Of a stretch of 64,000 nucleotides of DNA, positions 7,503 to 16,944 are shown piece after piece; position 1 is the first letter of the stretch; the number at the start of each line of letters is the position of its first letter. A model generated the notes under the pieces. The model worked only from the letters and a program-made list of their open reading frames with translations. It was not told the origin of the DNA and did no database searches. This DNA is from Bacteriovoracaceae bacterium UBA3083 (GTDB lineage: Bacteria > Bdellovibrionota > Bacteriovoracia > Bacteriovoracales > Bacteriovoracaceae), in assembly GCA_002366565.1 (NCBI GenBank), contig DFBJ01000009.1:310001-374000 (forward strand), given 5' to 3'. The position numbers and the translations under genes are program-made.

Positions 7503-9188
7503 GTGCAATTAAAGCTAACACTTATATTCTTAGTTCTACTTACTTCATGTAGTGGAAGACTTGAATCAATCTCAACAGAAAAGGCGAAGACTATTTCCTC
7601 TAATATTTATGGAGGAGAGAGAGTGGCCGATGGTGAGTGGAAGAGTGTTGTATCTATTTCTAAACTAGATTCAAATGATGAGGTTCAAAGTAGCTTTTGT
7701 ACGGGAACTCTTATCGATGAGAAGACTGTTCTTAGTGCAGCTCACTGCTTTAAGAGATCTAAGCAGTATTATATCAATGGCTCAGTTATTACGACTGTTA
7801 ATGTTGATGCCACAGAGAGAAGCTATACAAAGATTAAAGATATAAGAATTCACCCTCACTACCAAGGTGAAGATTCTCCATTTGATTTTGCCATTATCGA
7901 CCTTGTTGAAAGTGCAGGAATTGAAGAGAGTGAGATCGTTTCTCCTAGTTCAATTAAAGAGGTATCTATTGGTGATTCTGTTCATCTTGTAGGATTTGGA
8001 AAAATTGAAGATGGGTCTAATGGAGTAAAGTTTGAAGTTGAAACTAATGTTAGAGAAGATCAAAAAGTTGAATTTTTAGCAGGTGGAGACGGAAAAGATA
8101 CTTGTGCTGGAGACTCTGGTGGACCGGCCTTTATTAAGAACGACAATGGAGAGTATGAGTTCTTTGGAGTGACTTCAAGAGCTCCAGATGATGCTAATAC
8201 TTTCTGTGGTGATAAGACTGTCTATGGAAAGGTCTCAACTGCACTTAAGTGGATTAGAGCAGAGAAGATTATTGATCGCGCCCTAGAAGAGGATTCTTTG
8301 GAATCTATCAATCTCTTAAAGAAGGCCGCACTCGAACTTCCTAAGTTCTTTAAAACTTATAAGCTCCTTGGAGAGTTCTACTTAAAATTCGATATGCTCA
8401 ATGAAGCTGTTGCAAGCTTACTTGCCGCTTCATCTATGAATCTTGAAGATGTAAAAACAATTGATCTACTTAGAGAGACTTACTTAAGATTAGGTGATGA
8501 AAAGTCTGAGATTACAATACTTAGAAGACTACTAGTGCTTGAGCCAAGTAACCAAACATACTTCAAGAGATTAGAGTCTCTAGGACATGCTGATGAAGCT
8601 CAAATTGCTAGAGGGATTGGCTTCTTTAAAATGGAGAGTCTTCACTTTGCTGTAATGGATCTTGAGGGACATAGAGAGAACCCAAGTGCAGCTTTTGTCT
8701 TGGCCTTTATGAAGCTTAAGGAATCAGATTACAAAGGAGCTTTAGAGCTCTTAAAAGGAATTGAAGATGGTTCTCTGGGGATCGTTAATTTAAGAGATGG
8801 TCGTGGAGATACATTTCTTATGACTGCAGTATTTGAAGATCAAAAAGAAATAGTAGATGAGTTACTACGCTTTAATCCAAGTCTTAACTTATTAGATTCA
8901 TATGGAAATAACCTTGCAGAAGTGGCCTGGTGGGCGAGAAGCTTTGATCTTGTTAAGAAATTTGTCTCTCTAGGACTAGAGTGGAATCCTGATGAATACT
9001 TCGAGCAATTTATGGTTTTCATTACAAATCAATACATGGATGAAGTTAGATTTATGCTAGAAATGGGGATTGATATAAATTTAGTAGGGCCAAGAGGTGA
9101 AACAGCTATTAACCTAGCTAAAGAGACTAATAACCAAGAATTAATTGAACTAGTAGAATCCTATGGCAAAGAAAAGAGTATTAAATAA
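7503..9188 (+). CDS. Lipoprotein: trypsin-like protease fused to TPR and ankyrin repeats
   Basis: 561 aa, GTG start behind AGGAG. Lipobox LLTSC with Cys at about residue 16. The activation-type N-terminus is NIYGGE (about 34-39). A full S1 triad is visible: His in LSAAHC (about 81), Asp in FDFAIIDL (about 128) and Ser in CAGDSGGPAF (about 205). After the protease (about 40-255) come TPR-like helices (about 260-395), then ankyrin-like repeats (about 410-555: GRGDTFLMTAV, DSYGNNLAEVAWW, GPRGETAINLAKETN). A membrane-tethered serine protease with its own protein-binding scaffold fits an envelope or prey-directed role (inference). The next gene overlaps by 26 bp. Confidence 0.88.
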   Translation: MQLKLTLIFLVLLTSCSGRLESISTEKAKTISSNIYGGERVADGEWKSVVSISKLDSNDEVQSSFCTGTLIDEKTVLSAAHCFKRSKQYYINGSVITTVNVDATERSYTKIKDIRIHPHYQGEDSPFDFAIIDLVESAGIEESEIVSPSSIKEVSIGDSVHLVGFGKIEDGSNGVKFEVETNVREDQKVEFLAGGDGKDTCAGDSGGPAFIKNDNGEYEFFGVTSRAPDDANTFCGDKTVYGKVSTALKWIRAEKIIDRALEEDSLESINLLKKAALELPKFFKTYKLLGEFYLKFDMLNEAVASLLAASSMNLEDVKTIDLLRETYLRLGDEKSEITILRRLLVLEPSNQTYFKRLESLGHADEAQIARGIGFFKMESLHFAVMDLEGHRENPSAAFVLAFMKLKESDYKGALELLKGIEDGSLGIVNLRDGRGDTFLMTAVFEDQKEIVDELLRFNPSLNLLDSYGNNLAEVAWWARSFDLVKKFVSLGLEWNPDEYFEQFMVFITNQYMDEVRFMLEMGIDINLVGPRGETAINLAKETNNQELIELVESYGKEKSIK

Positions 9189-9915
9189 AAGTAAAATATT
9201 AGATACATCACTTATAACACCAAATCTTAGACGGCTCACCGTCGATATCTCAACATTTAGTCATATTGATCTAAAGGACCGAGGGGGCTATATAAAGCTC
9301 TCTGTTCTAGATGAGAATCAATCCGAAGTCATGAGAAGTATTTCTGTATCTACTGTAGATATAGAAGCTCAAACACTAACTCTAGACTTTGTGAATCACG
9401 GAGGTTCTGGTCCTGCTGCTAAGTTTGCTCGATCAGCTAAGAGTGGTGATGAGATCTCATTCTATGGACCAGGTCCAAGAAGAGATATCAACCAAGAGCT
9501 AGACGAGTTTATTCTTGTTGGGGATATGACGGCGTTTCCTGCTCTTAAAGTTCAATTAGAGCTTATGCTTGAAAATAACATAGATAAGAAGGCCCACATC
9601 GTTCTAGAAGCAAAGAGTGGAGAGGACTTTAATTACTTTCAAGACCTTTTAGGAGTTGAAAATTTTAACTTCACTCTGATAGAGGGAAATTTTACGGCGA
9701 AATACCTTCTAACAAAATTTAAAGAGATTGATATAAGTTCTGATAAGAGCTTATCTCTATGGTGTGCTGGAGAGAGATTGGCCATCAATGAGATTAGGCA
9801 ATACTTAAAAGAGCATTCAGAATTAGATTTCTCTGAGAAGTACACAAGTAGCTACTGGCAATGTGGACTCACACAAAATGAACATTCACAAATGAAGAAA
9901 ACGGATGTTATTTAA
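9163..9915 (+). CDS. Siderophore-interacting protein (ferric-siderophore reductase-like)
   Basis: 250 aa, NAD(P)H/FAD ferredoxin-reductase-like fold of the SIP family. It has the FAD-binding MRSISVSTVD strand (equivalent of RxYTxR), GGSGPAAKFARSAKSGDEI, the YGPGPRR phosphate loop and a NAD-binding half with LVGDMTAFPA and the C-terminal YWQCGLT. Members reduce Fe(III)-siderophores in the cytosol to release iron. The ATG lies inside the end of the preceding protease gene, so translation may be coupled. No siderophore transporter lies next to it. Confidence 0.88.
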   Translation: MAKKRVLNKSKILDTSLITPNLRRLTVDISTFSHIDLKDRGGYIKLSVLDENQSEVMRSISVSTVDIEAQTLTLDFVNHGGSGPAAKFARSAKSGDEISFYGPGPRRDINQELDEFILVGDMTAFPALKVQLELMLENNIDKKAHIVLEAKSGEDFNYFQDLLGVENFNFTLIEGNFTAKYLLTKFKEIDISSDKSLSLWCAGERLAINEIRQYLKEHSELDFSEKYTSSYWQCGLTQNEHSQMKKTDVI

Positions 9916-9946
9916 TATATATCAACTTAAATAATATCAGTTATTT

Positions 9947-9974
9947 AAGGGCCGTCTAAAATTAATACGGCCCT
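9947..9974 (+). terminator. Intrinsic terminator-like hairpin
   Basis: AAGGGCCGT-N11-ACGGCCCT stem downstream of the SIP gene, followed by a T-rich tract (AGTTATTTCTTC). Confidence 0.65.
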
Positions 9975-10027
9975 AGTTATTTCTTCACTCAAGCTCTATT
10001 ACAGGCCTTATGAGCATAAACTAGGGC

Positions 10028-11107
10028 ATGCGAAATTTTCTGACATTAGTAACCATTTTCACTATTTTATCTGGAACACTTGTTCAAGGTGCAGAGGTCG
10101 ATTCTTACAGAAACGTAGATTACATTGCCGATGGAACTTACTACCTAGATAAAAAGATCAATAGCTATCTTAAGAATGCGGTAGCTGAATTAAATGAAAG
10201 TGAAGTTGCATGTCCGGTAGATCCAGAATCTGCAGAAGAAGTTTATAGTATTGTAAAATCTAATATCTCTAGTCCTTTCATTGGTCATTATATTGCTGTT
10301 GATATTGATGAGAACATCCCTAGTAATATGATAGTAAGAACGGATTTCGACTACTCAGTATATTCAACTATCACTTGGTTAGAGGGAGTGTCTTTAAACC
10401 TTAAGGGCCTACTTGGAGTGATGAACTTAGACGGAAGAAGAGTGGGCGTAGATAAGATTGGTCATTTCTTTGTAGAAGGATTTGGTTTCTTTAGAAGAGC
10501 TTTTATAAAAGAAGAGGGAAGTGTAGAGGCCGCAGTGAGATGGGGTAAATTTACAGAGAACTCTTACTTTGGCCTAACGACAACTGGTGTTTATTCAAAT
10601 GCTGATCTTGTAGCAAATTATAACGGAATGAGATTTTGGAATATGCTCTTTCTATTTTCTGATGATCCTGCATATAAAAATAGGGAATCGAATTATAAGG
10701 TAAGACCATTTCTAAAGTGTAAGGACGCGAAGTGGAAATTAAATAAGAGATTTGGAATTAAGATGTTCTTAGATGATAGCTGGGATGAAAGTCTAAACTG
10801 TAATTACTATGATTCAGAGAGAATTCAAGAAGCCGTCGTAAGTGCTGAGGCCATCTTTATGGGAAGAGAAAAGTTATTAGAGAGTGAAGGGCTAGTCTGT
10901 CCGAGAGTGTCTAGAACTTGTAACTTTGAAAAGTATAAGTACGGAGAATTTGCTAAAGATATACTTCATGAGTCTTGTTTTGATAAAGAGAAGGAATATC
11001 GAGTTGATGCAGATGAATTTAGTGATTCAGTACTACCTATTATAGATAGAACACTCTTTCTAAATAACTACACTCAATTTGATGAAAGTCGTTTATTTAA
11101 GAACTAG
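10028..11107 (+). CDS. Secreted hypothetical protein, Cys-containing
   Basis: 359 aa with signal peptide (MRNFLTLVTIFTILSGTLVQGA). The mature protein has about nine Cys, grouped toward the C-terminal half (FLKCKDAKW, SLNCNYY, LVCPRVSRTC, HESCFD). It also has an aromatic-rich middle (KIGHFFVEGFGFFRRAF, GMRFWNMLFLF). I recognise no family; it could be an exported enzyme or a structural protein. Convergent with the GrpB gene, overlapping it by 4 bp. Confidence 0.75.
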   Translation: MRNFLTLVTIFTILSGTLVQGAEVDSYRNVDYIADGTYYLDKKINSYLKNAVAELNESEVACPVDPESAEEVYSIVKSNISSPFIGHYIAVDIDENIPSNMIVRTDFDYSVYSTITWLEGVSLNLKGLLGVMNLDGRRVGVDKIGHFFVEGFGFFRRAFIKEEGSVEAAVRWGKFTENSYFGLTTTGVYSNADLVANYNGMRFWNMLFLFSDDPAYKNRESNYKVRPFLKCKDAKWKLNKRFGIKMFLDDSWDESLNCNYYDSERIQEAVVSAEAIFMGREKLLESEGLVCPRVSRTCNFEKYKYGEFAKDILHESCFDKEKEYRVDADEFSDSVLPIIDRTLFLNNYTQFDESRLFKN

Positions 11108-11601
11108 AGAGAAGAGAGAATAACGTCTATCAGAGCCGACTTCTTAGTCTCATAGCTATCAGCATCTTTTGAGAATTCAAGCTTACTAGCTTCATAACTC
11201 TTGGCCGCTTCTTCATTCTTATTGAAGTAGTCTCTAAGATCTAAAGTATCATCAATTCTAGGATCATTTTTTTCATAGATATAAATTCGACTTAAAGTCG
11301 TACCATCGTCTTTACTTTTTCTTTCAAAGATAATTCTTTCTAGACCTTTCTCTTCTTCAACTTTAGTTAAACCAAGTCTATTAAATTCATCTTCAAAGAT
11401 AGTAATCCCATCTAGAGTGTGAGCAATACAGAGAATATCTAAAACAGGAACTGCCTTTATTTTACTAATGGCAGTAGAGCCTACATGGTGAATATCAATA
11501 CAGTTATTTCTAAGAACCTTTTCTAGAGCTTTACACTCCTTAAGGTAGAATTCCTTATACATAGGAGTATAAGGAAGAAATTGAATTTTATTCTGCGTCA
11601 T
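11104..11601 (-). CDS. GrpB family (UPF0157) protein
   Basis: 165 aa, typical length. Family markers: FLPYTPMYKEFYLKECKAL at the start, the nucleotidyltransferase-like DIHHVGSTAISKIKAVPVLDILC block (about residues 35-57; GS plus downstream Asp), and the C-terminal LRDYFNKNEEAAKSYEASK region. GrpB proteins belong to the polymerase-beta nucleotidyltransferase superfamily; their substrate is unknown. The gene starts at the base next to the stop of the 11602 gene, so it is probably the last gene of that minus-strand unit. Confidence 0.88.
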   Translation of the reverse strand: MTQNKIQFLPYTPMYKEFYLKECKALEKVLRNNCIDIHHVGSTAISKIKAVPVLDILCIAHTLDGITIFEDEFNRLGLTKVEEEKGLERIIFERKSKDDGTTLSRIYIYEKNDPRIDDTLDLRDYFNKNEEAAKSYEASKLEFSKDADSYETKKSALIDVILSSL

Positions 11602-12942
11602 CTATAATCCATCTTTACATGTTTTCATTGTTTTATCTGCATTTTCGGGAAAACATACATGAATATGATTGTCATGACCACCCATTCTTGTGGCCTTAGT
11701 AGTTCTTCTAATTGCAGGGTCATTGAAGTAGATAGGTGTTCCTCCGGCCGTCTCTAGAAGTTGGATAAATCTCTTTGTCTTATCTTGGCTATATCTTTCC
11801 CAACCATACCTTAGACCATTTGTAGTATTGTCATCATTTGCTCTAAATGGACGTAGATCAATACATTCTCCAGAACCGTGAGTACTGTGACTTCTCCACG
11901 ACTTAGGATGATAGAGGTCTCCAAACATTGCTTTACAGCCTGGTTCAGTACATTCTTTTTGCCACTTCTTAAGGACCTGTGTGAACGCGCAGAGAGCATT
12001 TGGTTTTAGATAAGCATCTGAGTTTGCTTTATCATCACCTCGGTAATGAATACTTCCAAATGGTCCCATCCCATTCTTATCAATAGGCACTTTAACTAAT
12101 TCTTTTCTTTTTACTATAGGTGTACTTCCACGCCATGTTTGTTTCGCTGGAACTATCTCTAGGTCAGCAAGTTTGAAATCTGAATTATCTTCAGTGAAGT
12201 TCTTTAATACACTTGTAAAAGCATCTAGCTGCTCATTCTTAATAGGTAGCGCCCCATCAAAGAAGTTACACTCTCTAAAGTTTACATAGTCTGATTGTAA
12301 TTCATTGCTATCATCATCAATGACTGTCATCTCATACTTAGAGAAACAAATCTCTTCTTCACCTTCTTTAAGTTCTTCATCTGGAATACAGCAGTTCTTA
12401 ACTTTGAACTTTCCATCTTGCATATTTAATTTGATATAGTAATTTCTATCGTCATCAACACCTGGAGTGTCATAGAGAAGAGAGTCTTTTTCTACAGCAA
12501 AGGTGTACTCATCAACTGATCTGATACTCTTTAGACTTATCCAACCCTTATCGTCCTTCTTTACTCTCGTTTGTCTTCCAGTACCTAGAGCAACGCTTTT
12601 AATATTGTCGTAGGTTCTTCCCTTGGTTTTATTTTTAAGTTCATTCTCTGCTTTAATAGAAGGAATTGTTAAAACCTTTACGGGAACTCTTCCATTTTCA
12701 GAACCTTCAAATTGCTCATAGACTTGTGGATCAATATAAACGATAGATCCTCTAGGGATATACTTATCTTTAATATTGGCGTTCTTTAGATTTCTAAAGT
12801 TTTCGTACATCTTATCGCCTTGCCTGTACTCATCACTTACGTAGAAGGGAGGAAAGTCTACAAGGTCTTCATAGCACTCATATTTTGAGGCCATCGCTGT
12901 GTTTATAAGAAGTAGGAATGCTAGAAAGATTTTAGTCGCCAC
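11602..12942 (-). CDS. Secreted MepA/LAS-type murein hydrolase-like protein
   Basis: I place the start at GTG 12942 (VATKIFLAFLLLINTAMASKYE), which gives a proper signal peptide and a 446-aa product; a longer frame upstream would read through the preceding gene. The C-terminal third carries the metal site of penicillin-insensitive murein endopeptidases: SWRSHSTHGSGECIDLRPF (His and Asp ligands) and GGHDNHIHVCF (HxH). It probably cleaves peptidoglycan cross-links in the periplasm or in prey. The N-terminal region (about 30-280) has no family I recognise. It overlaps the upstream secreted-protein gene by about 11 bp, an operon. Confidence 0.78.
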   Translation of the reverse strand: MATKIFLAFLLLINTAMASKYECYEDLVDFPPFYVSDEYRQGDKMYENFRNLKNANIKDKYIPRGSIVYIDPQVYEQFEGSENGRVPVKVLTIPSIKAENELKNKTKGRTYDNIKSVALGTGRQTRVKKDDKGWISLKSIRSVDEYTFAVEKDSLLYDTPGVDDDRNYYIKLNMQDGKFKVKNCCIPDEELKEGEEEICFSKYEMTVIDDDSNELQSDYVNFRECNFFDGALPIKNEQLDAFTSVLKNFTEDNSDFKLADLEIVPAKQTWRGSTPIVKRKELVKVPIDKNGMGPFGSIHYRGDDKANSDAYLKPNALCAFTQVLKKWQKECTEPGCKAMFGDLYHPKSWRSHSTHGSGECIDLRPFRANDDNTTNGLRYGWERYSQDKTKRFIQLLETAGGTPIYFNDPAIRRTTKATRMGGHDNHIHVCFPENADKTMKTCKDGL

Positions 12943-13357
12943 CGGTAATTTCCATGTTGTGAGTGCAAATAATTTTTTTGTTCTTATATAGTTGAATTTG
13001 AATTTTTCCACCGTTGAAGGTGTGTACTTCATCAAACCATTTCATTAATTGGACATTGGCAATTTTGTCTTTACCAATCTTTGACTCTAAGGATTTGGAG
13101 TAGCCCTTTCCTTTGAGATCTTTTCCAGTATAGGTGAACTTCATATGATCACCGTCCTTAAATTTAAGACGTCCGTATTCGCCGTCATGAATTGAGAGAG
13201 TATTAGGAAGCTTGCCCCAAGATTTCACAGGGATAGCTTTCTTTCCTACGAAGTTCATACCACTGAGTTCTCCAAAAATTTCAGATGGATGGCAGGGTTC
13301 GCCCGCATGCGCTTGCAATAAAAGTAGGCAGAATGTCGTAAATAGTAATCCTCTCAC
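12932..13357 (-). CDS. Secreted hypothetical protein
   Basis: 141 aa, signal peptide MRGLLFTTFCLLLLQAHA. The mature part is small and basic, with Cys near both ends (PCHPSE, IICTHN), probably a disulfide. First gene of an operon with the MepA-like hydrolase (translational overlap) and GrpB. Being coupled to a murein hydrolase, it may be its partner or a cell-wall binding protein; this is inference from context only. Confidence 0.7.
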   Translation of the reverse strand: MRGLLFTTFCLLLLQAHAGEPCHPSEIFGELSGMNFVGKKAIPVKSWGKLPNTLSIHDGEYGRLKFKDGDHMKFTYTGKDLKGKGYSKSLESKIGKDKIANVQLMKWFDEVHTFNGGKIQIQLYKNKKIICTHNMEITGGD

Positions 13358-13425
13358 AGGAGTCTTATCGGAATATTAGAAAAATACTTTAAAAGCTAAG
13401 CGACTGATATAACTAGTCATACTTG

Positions 13426-13827
13426 CTATTGGTTGAAGAGATATTGAATGTGACCAGTGAGATCCTCTCTAAAGTTGAAGGTTAGAAAAAGTGCAATCAG
13501 AGCGGGCGCCGCCTGAATAAAGAATATCTTTCTAGAGACACTTATTGCTCCATAGCAGCCAGCAATGATCATACAAAGGAGAAAGAAGATAATGAACTCA
13601 AGGCCAGTGTTTCCATCTGTGTAGAGTCCGTAGGCGAGTCCTGCTCCTAGAAAGCCGTTGTAGAGTCCTTGATTTGAGGCCATAGCTTTGGTCATCTTTG
13701 CTTTCTCTAGAGTATTGCCAAAGACTTTAAGTCCTTTGGGTTTGTCCCATAGAAACATCTCAAGAATAAGAAAGTAGAAATGAAGTAGGGCAACAGCACC
13801 AGTAAAGATCTTAGCGGCGAGAATCAT
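13426..13827 (-). CDS. DUF1304 family membrane protein
   Basis: I choose ATG 13827 because AAAGGA stands at the right distance; this gives MILAAKIFTG at the N-terminus and 133 aa. Four transmembrane helices and the family signature are visible: an N-terminal HFYFLILEMFLWDKP followed by SNQGLYNGFLGAGLAYGL. The family has no known function. Single gene. Confidence 0.85.
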   Translation of the reverse strand: MILAAKIFTGAVALLHFYFLILEMFLWDKPKGLKVFGNTLEKAKMTKAMASNQGLYNGFLGAGLAYGLYTDGNTGLEFIIFFLLCMIIAGCYGAISVSRKIFFIQAAPALIALFLTFNFREDLTGHIQYLFNQ

Positions 13828-13968
13828 AGAGTCATCCTTTGTTCTCCTTATTTTAACACCCAATCAAAAATTGTCCTAGTTTGAGAACAACTACATCTTA
13901 AGCATTTGAAAGTACATTCTTAGGTGTTGGCATCAATTCTGCTATATTAATGAGAAAGGAGAGTGAGT

Positions 13969-14256
13969 ATGTATTTAATGGCAATTGGAATGAGTTTATA
14001 TGGAGCAGGAGTAGGGTACTTTTTAGGAAGAACTCCAACTCAAGCAATGTTTAGTTTTATAGGATTCTTTGCAGCAGCACTAATCTTTTCCAAGATAAAG
14101 AAGAGAGTATTTGAGTTCCCGTTAGAAGTTGTGGCCATGATCGTCTTACTTTCTATTGGAATGCTTCTAGATTATTCAAATTTAATCATCTTTAATACTC
14201 TCTTTATAGTTGCTCTGCAGGTTGTAATCAAGCACATGACCAGAGAGAAGGTCTAG
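13969..14256 (+). CDS. Small integral membrane protein
   Basis: 95 aa from ATG 13969 (AAAGGAG seven bases upstream; an earlier GTG at 13963 would be too close to the RBS). Three to four hydrophobic helices joined by short basic loops (KIKKR, KHMTREK). No family recognised. Convergent with the metzincin gene, overlapping its stop region. Confidence 0.65.
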   Translation: MYLMAIGMSLYGAGVGYFLGRTPTQAMFSFIGFFAAALIFSKIKKRVFEFPLEVVAMIVLLSIGMLLDYSNLIIFNTLFIVALQVVIKHMTREKV

Positions 14257-15878
14257 TAATTCATTTCGAGCTGAGGCCATAGCTTTTCTTTTTCAACTTC
14301 TAAACTAGGAGATAAGTTGGATTGGATTAGTTGGCTATGGACTGAGTTATAATTAACAGGATCTATGAAGCTTATAGAACTATTTCCGAAATAGTTATGT
14401 GTTAATTTGAAAATAATATACTTATTATTTTCAACAAATATCTTGCCACATATGTTGTGATTCATAAATGAGACGAAGTTATTTGTATGGTTCACAATAT
14501 CTTCCGAGCTTGGAATAGATACCCAGTCTTGCCTGACAGGATCAAATTGCCATGATATTTGAGAAAATGATCTCTCTTGGCGACGAATATTTATACTCGT
14601 TATCCTTGTAGGACTTTCACAAGCATCACTCATTATTGATATATATTTCTTATCTTTCTTAAACTTTAAAGAGCTATCAATATTGTAAGTTTCTATATAT
14701 GAAATTTCTTTATTATTTCTCTCTCCATCTTTATCTTTAAAGAAGTGCCATAACTTAGGCTTTAGATCATAGAGTGAACCTGTAGATGATTTATCAAAGA
14801 AAAATCTGTGCAGTAGTGGAGATCTTTCTTCAAGACCTTCAAAGTCTCTCCAGTTGACAGAGTCTGATCTCCAGTCAAAATAAAAGTTTTCAGCATTCTC
14901 TGGAGAAACTCTTGATCTGTCTATTATCATTGATCTACGTATAAAATCTCCCTTAACTTCGATTCCTTTTGATACGATGTTGGCAGGGTAATCAATATTC
15001 ATGATATCATTTTCAGTATTGTGTTGAAATCCAAATGTATGTCCAAGTTCATGAGCAACAACAGCTTCAAGCAGTCCCGTTGTATTTGCTTTCATATAGA
15101 TTTGATCTGTATTTATAACTTCTTTATGAAAGAATTCGAATAGGTATGTTGGAGGAAAGAGTGTTGTTGTCTTTAGGCTGTTTCGAAAGTCCCATATGGT
15201 ATTATTTAAATTTATTTTTGATCTAGCTCCAGAATATTGATCTGGCCCTTTGTCTGCTGCAATGTAGATAAAGCCTTTTGAGCGAAAATTATCTGTTGAA
15301 TAATTTGTTCTAATCGCTATACCAACTAGCTTAGAGAAATTCTCATAACTATATTCTTTTTTAAGTTTAATAATTTTTGGATGATTCGTCTTACCGAGTA
15401 TGAATTCTAGTTCAGCATCATCACAATCATTAATAAATTGAAATGTATCCGATATCATTAATCCATTTTCTAAGTAGTCAGGAAATTCAATAGTTTCATT
15501 ACTGAAAACATATTGACCTTCTTCTTGGTATAGAAAACCTCTAAGGGCAATAGGTCCAGGTACTCTTAATGAGTTTGGAATATTAACTTCTCCGGAGTTT
15601 AAATATTTAAATTGAGACGAGAGGTTATTTATTGCAGCCAAGATTTCTTTTTTAGATTCTTCTAAGCTTAAGGAAAATTGCTCTTCTCCTCCATGAGAAA
15701 TACACCACTTAACTGGAGAGTTACCAAGAAACCATGGATTCTTCTCTGTTACAATATATTCTCCACCACCAGATGATGACCATCCTCGGTCTTCTGCGGA
15801 CTGTGAGTTTTCGATTATTACTAATGGAAAAATAATAAAAACTAACCTTAAGATAACTTTAGAGATTTTGAATATCAT
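14253..15878 (-). CDS. Secreted metzincin-type zinc metalloprotease
   Basis: 541 aa with a hydrophobic export signal (about residues 5-24). The strict metzincin motif HExxHxxGxxH is seen as HELGHTFGFQH (about 276-286), followed by a Met-turn candidate DIMNID (about 291-296), so a catalytically competent protease is likely. The rest has no clear domain. It lies 85 bp downstream of a TIGR02147-family gene on the same strand, the same arrangement as at 1386-3217. Likely exported to the periplasm or medium. Confidence 0.8.
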   Translation of the reverse strand: MIFKISKVILRLVFIIFPLVIIENSQSAEDRGWSSSGGGEYIVTEKNPWFLGNSPVKWCISHGGEEQFSLSLEESKKEILAAINNLSSQFKYLNSGEVNIPNSLRVPGPIALRGFLYQEEGQYVFSNETIEFPDYLENGLMISDTFQFINDCDDAELEFILGKTNHPKIIKLKKEYSYENFSKLVGIAIRTNYSTDNFRSKGFIYIAADKGPDQYSGARSKINLNNTIWDFRNSLKTTTLFPPTYLFEFFHKEVINTDQIYMKANTTGLLEAVVAHELGHTFGFQHNTENDIMNIDYPANIVSKGIEVKGDFIRRSMIIDRSRVSPENAENFYFDWRSDSVNWRDFEGLEERSPLLHRFFFDKSSTGSLYDLKPKLWHFFKDKDGERNNKEISYIETYNIDSSLKFKKDKKYISIMSDACESPTRITSINIRRQERSFSQISWQFDPVRQDWVSIPSSEDIVNHTNNFVSFMNHNICGKIFVENNKYIIFKLTHNYFGNSSISFIDPVNYNSVHSQLIQSNLSPSLEVEKEKLWPQLEMNY

Positions 15879-15963
15879 TTAATTTGTCCTTTACAGAAGT
15901 GATGTATCTCAAATGTTAAACAAAATAAAGCTGTTTTGTGAGAATCTATAAAGAATGATGGAC

Positions 15964-16803
15964 TTACTTTGGGCTACTCCAAGGAAAAAGGTCGAAGTTT
16001 AATTGATAACAATCAGATGCATTTCCTTGTGATGAAATTTCTTTTACCTTACTTAAAAACTTATTAAACTCTAGCTCTATTTTTCTTCTATTTGACTCGT
16101 TTGAGGAAAATGTTGCTGAGAAATGCTTTTTATTCTTAACATCTACTTTATTCATTTTATATTGACCAAATTGTCTCAATAATTGTTGATGTGGAGCGGA
16201 GAGAAGAGATTCCCTTGGTAGATGTAGTGAGCTATGGAGTACTTTGATTTTACCTTCTTCGATATGAATGAGTTTCATCTTAACTAGCTTTTGTAATATC
16301 TTACTAAACTGCTCATCACTTAAAGATAACTCTGACTTTATAGCGTCTGGTGCTTTTGAAAATCTCTTAATTGTTAGAAATATATGAACAAGTAGAATAG
16401 TTGGTTCAAGGTAGTATTCTGCTAGTTTTGAGTTATCAAACTCTATGGCACTCATTTGATTTACATCTTTGATTATATTTTTAGAGTCTCTTTTTGAGTC
16501 TTGTATTTCTAGAATCTTCTTATAAATTTCCTCTTTTCTTTCACTGTAGGTGCTTCTCTCGTATTCTAGTAGAAGCGATAAGTAATCATAGGACTCCATA
16601 TCTAATTCTAAATATTTACAGCACATATAAAGTTGATCGCTATTAAAGTCTGCTCGATTATTGATAACTTTCGAGAGGTAGGGCTTTTGGATTCTCATAT
16701 AGGTGGCCATAGCTTGAAAAGTATAGCTCTTATCAACAACTTTCTTATCTGAAAGTAATGCACTTATTATTTTTCTGTAATCACGTGAAGAGTATATGTT
16801 CAT
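15964..16803 (-). CDS. TIGR02147 family protein (putative regulator)
   Basis: 279 aa, second family member in the window. The N-terminus is YSSRDYRKIISALL. An HTH-like segment follows, TYMRIQKPYLSKVINNRADFNSDQL (about residues 32-56), then LDMESYDYLSLLLEYERS (about 70-88), a winged-helix-like middle (SLSDEQFSKILQKLVKMKLIHIEEGKI) and a C-terminal FSATFSSNESN-type strand. It precedes the metzincin gene and is divergent from a secreted M48-like protein, so it may control both (inference). Confidence 0.83.
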   Translation of the reverse strand: MNIYSSRDYRKIISALLSDKKVVDKSYTFQAMATYMRIQKPYLSKVINNRADFNSDQLYMCCKYLELDMESYDYLSLLLEYERSTYSERKEEIYKKILEIQDSKRDSKNIIKDVNQMSAIEFDNSKLAEYYLEPTILLVHIFLTIKRFSKAPDAIKSELSLSDEQFSKILQKLVKMKLIHIEEGKIKVLHSSLHLPRESLLSAPHQQLLRQFGQYKMNKVDVKNKKHFSATFSSNESNRRKIELEFNKFLSKVKEISSQGNASDCYQLNFDLFPWSSPK

Positions 16804-16944
16804 ATCGTATCCATTTTTTTTACTCTATATGTAAGTTTCCTTTTTGGAAACATTTATTGCACTTTTAATTTCTTATTAATTTACCGTTTTGAGCTCAGGT
16901 AATAAAACTTAGATACGAATTAAAACTAATAAATGGAGAACAAA

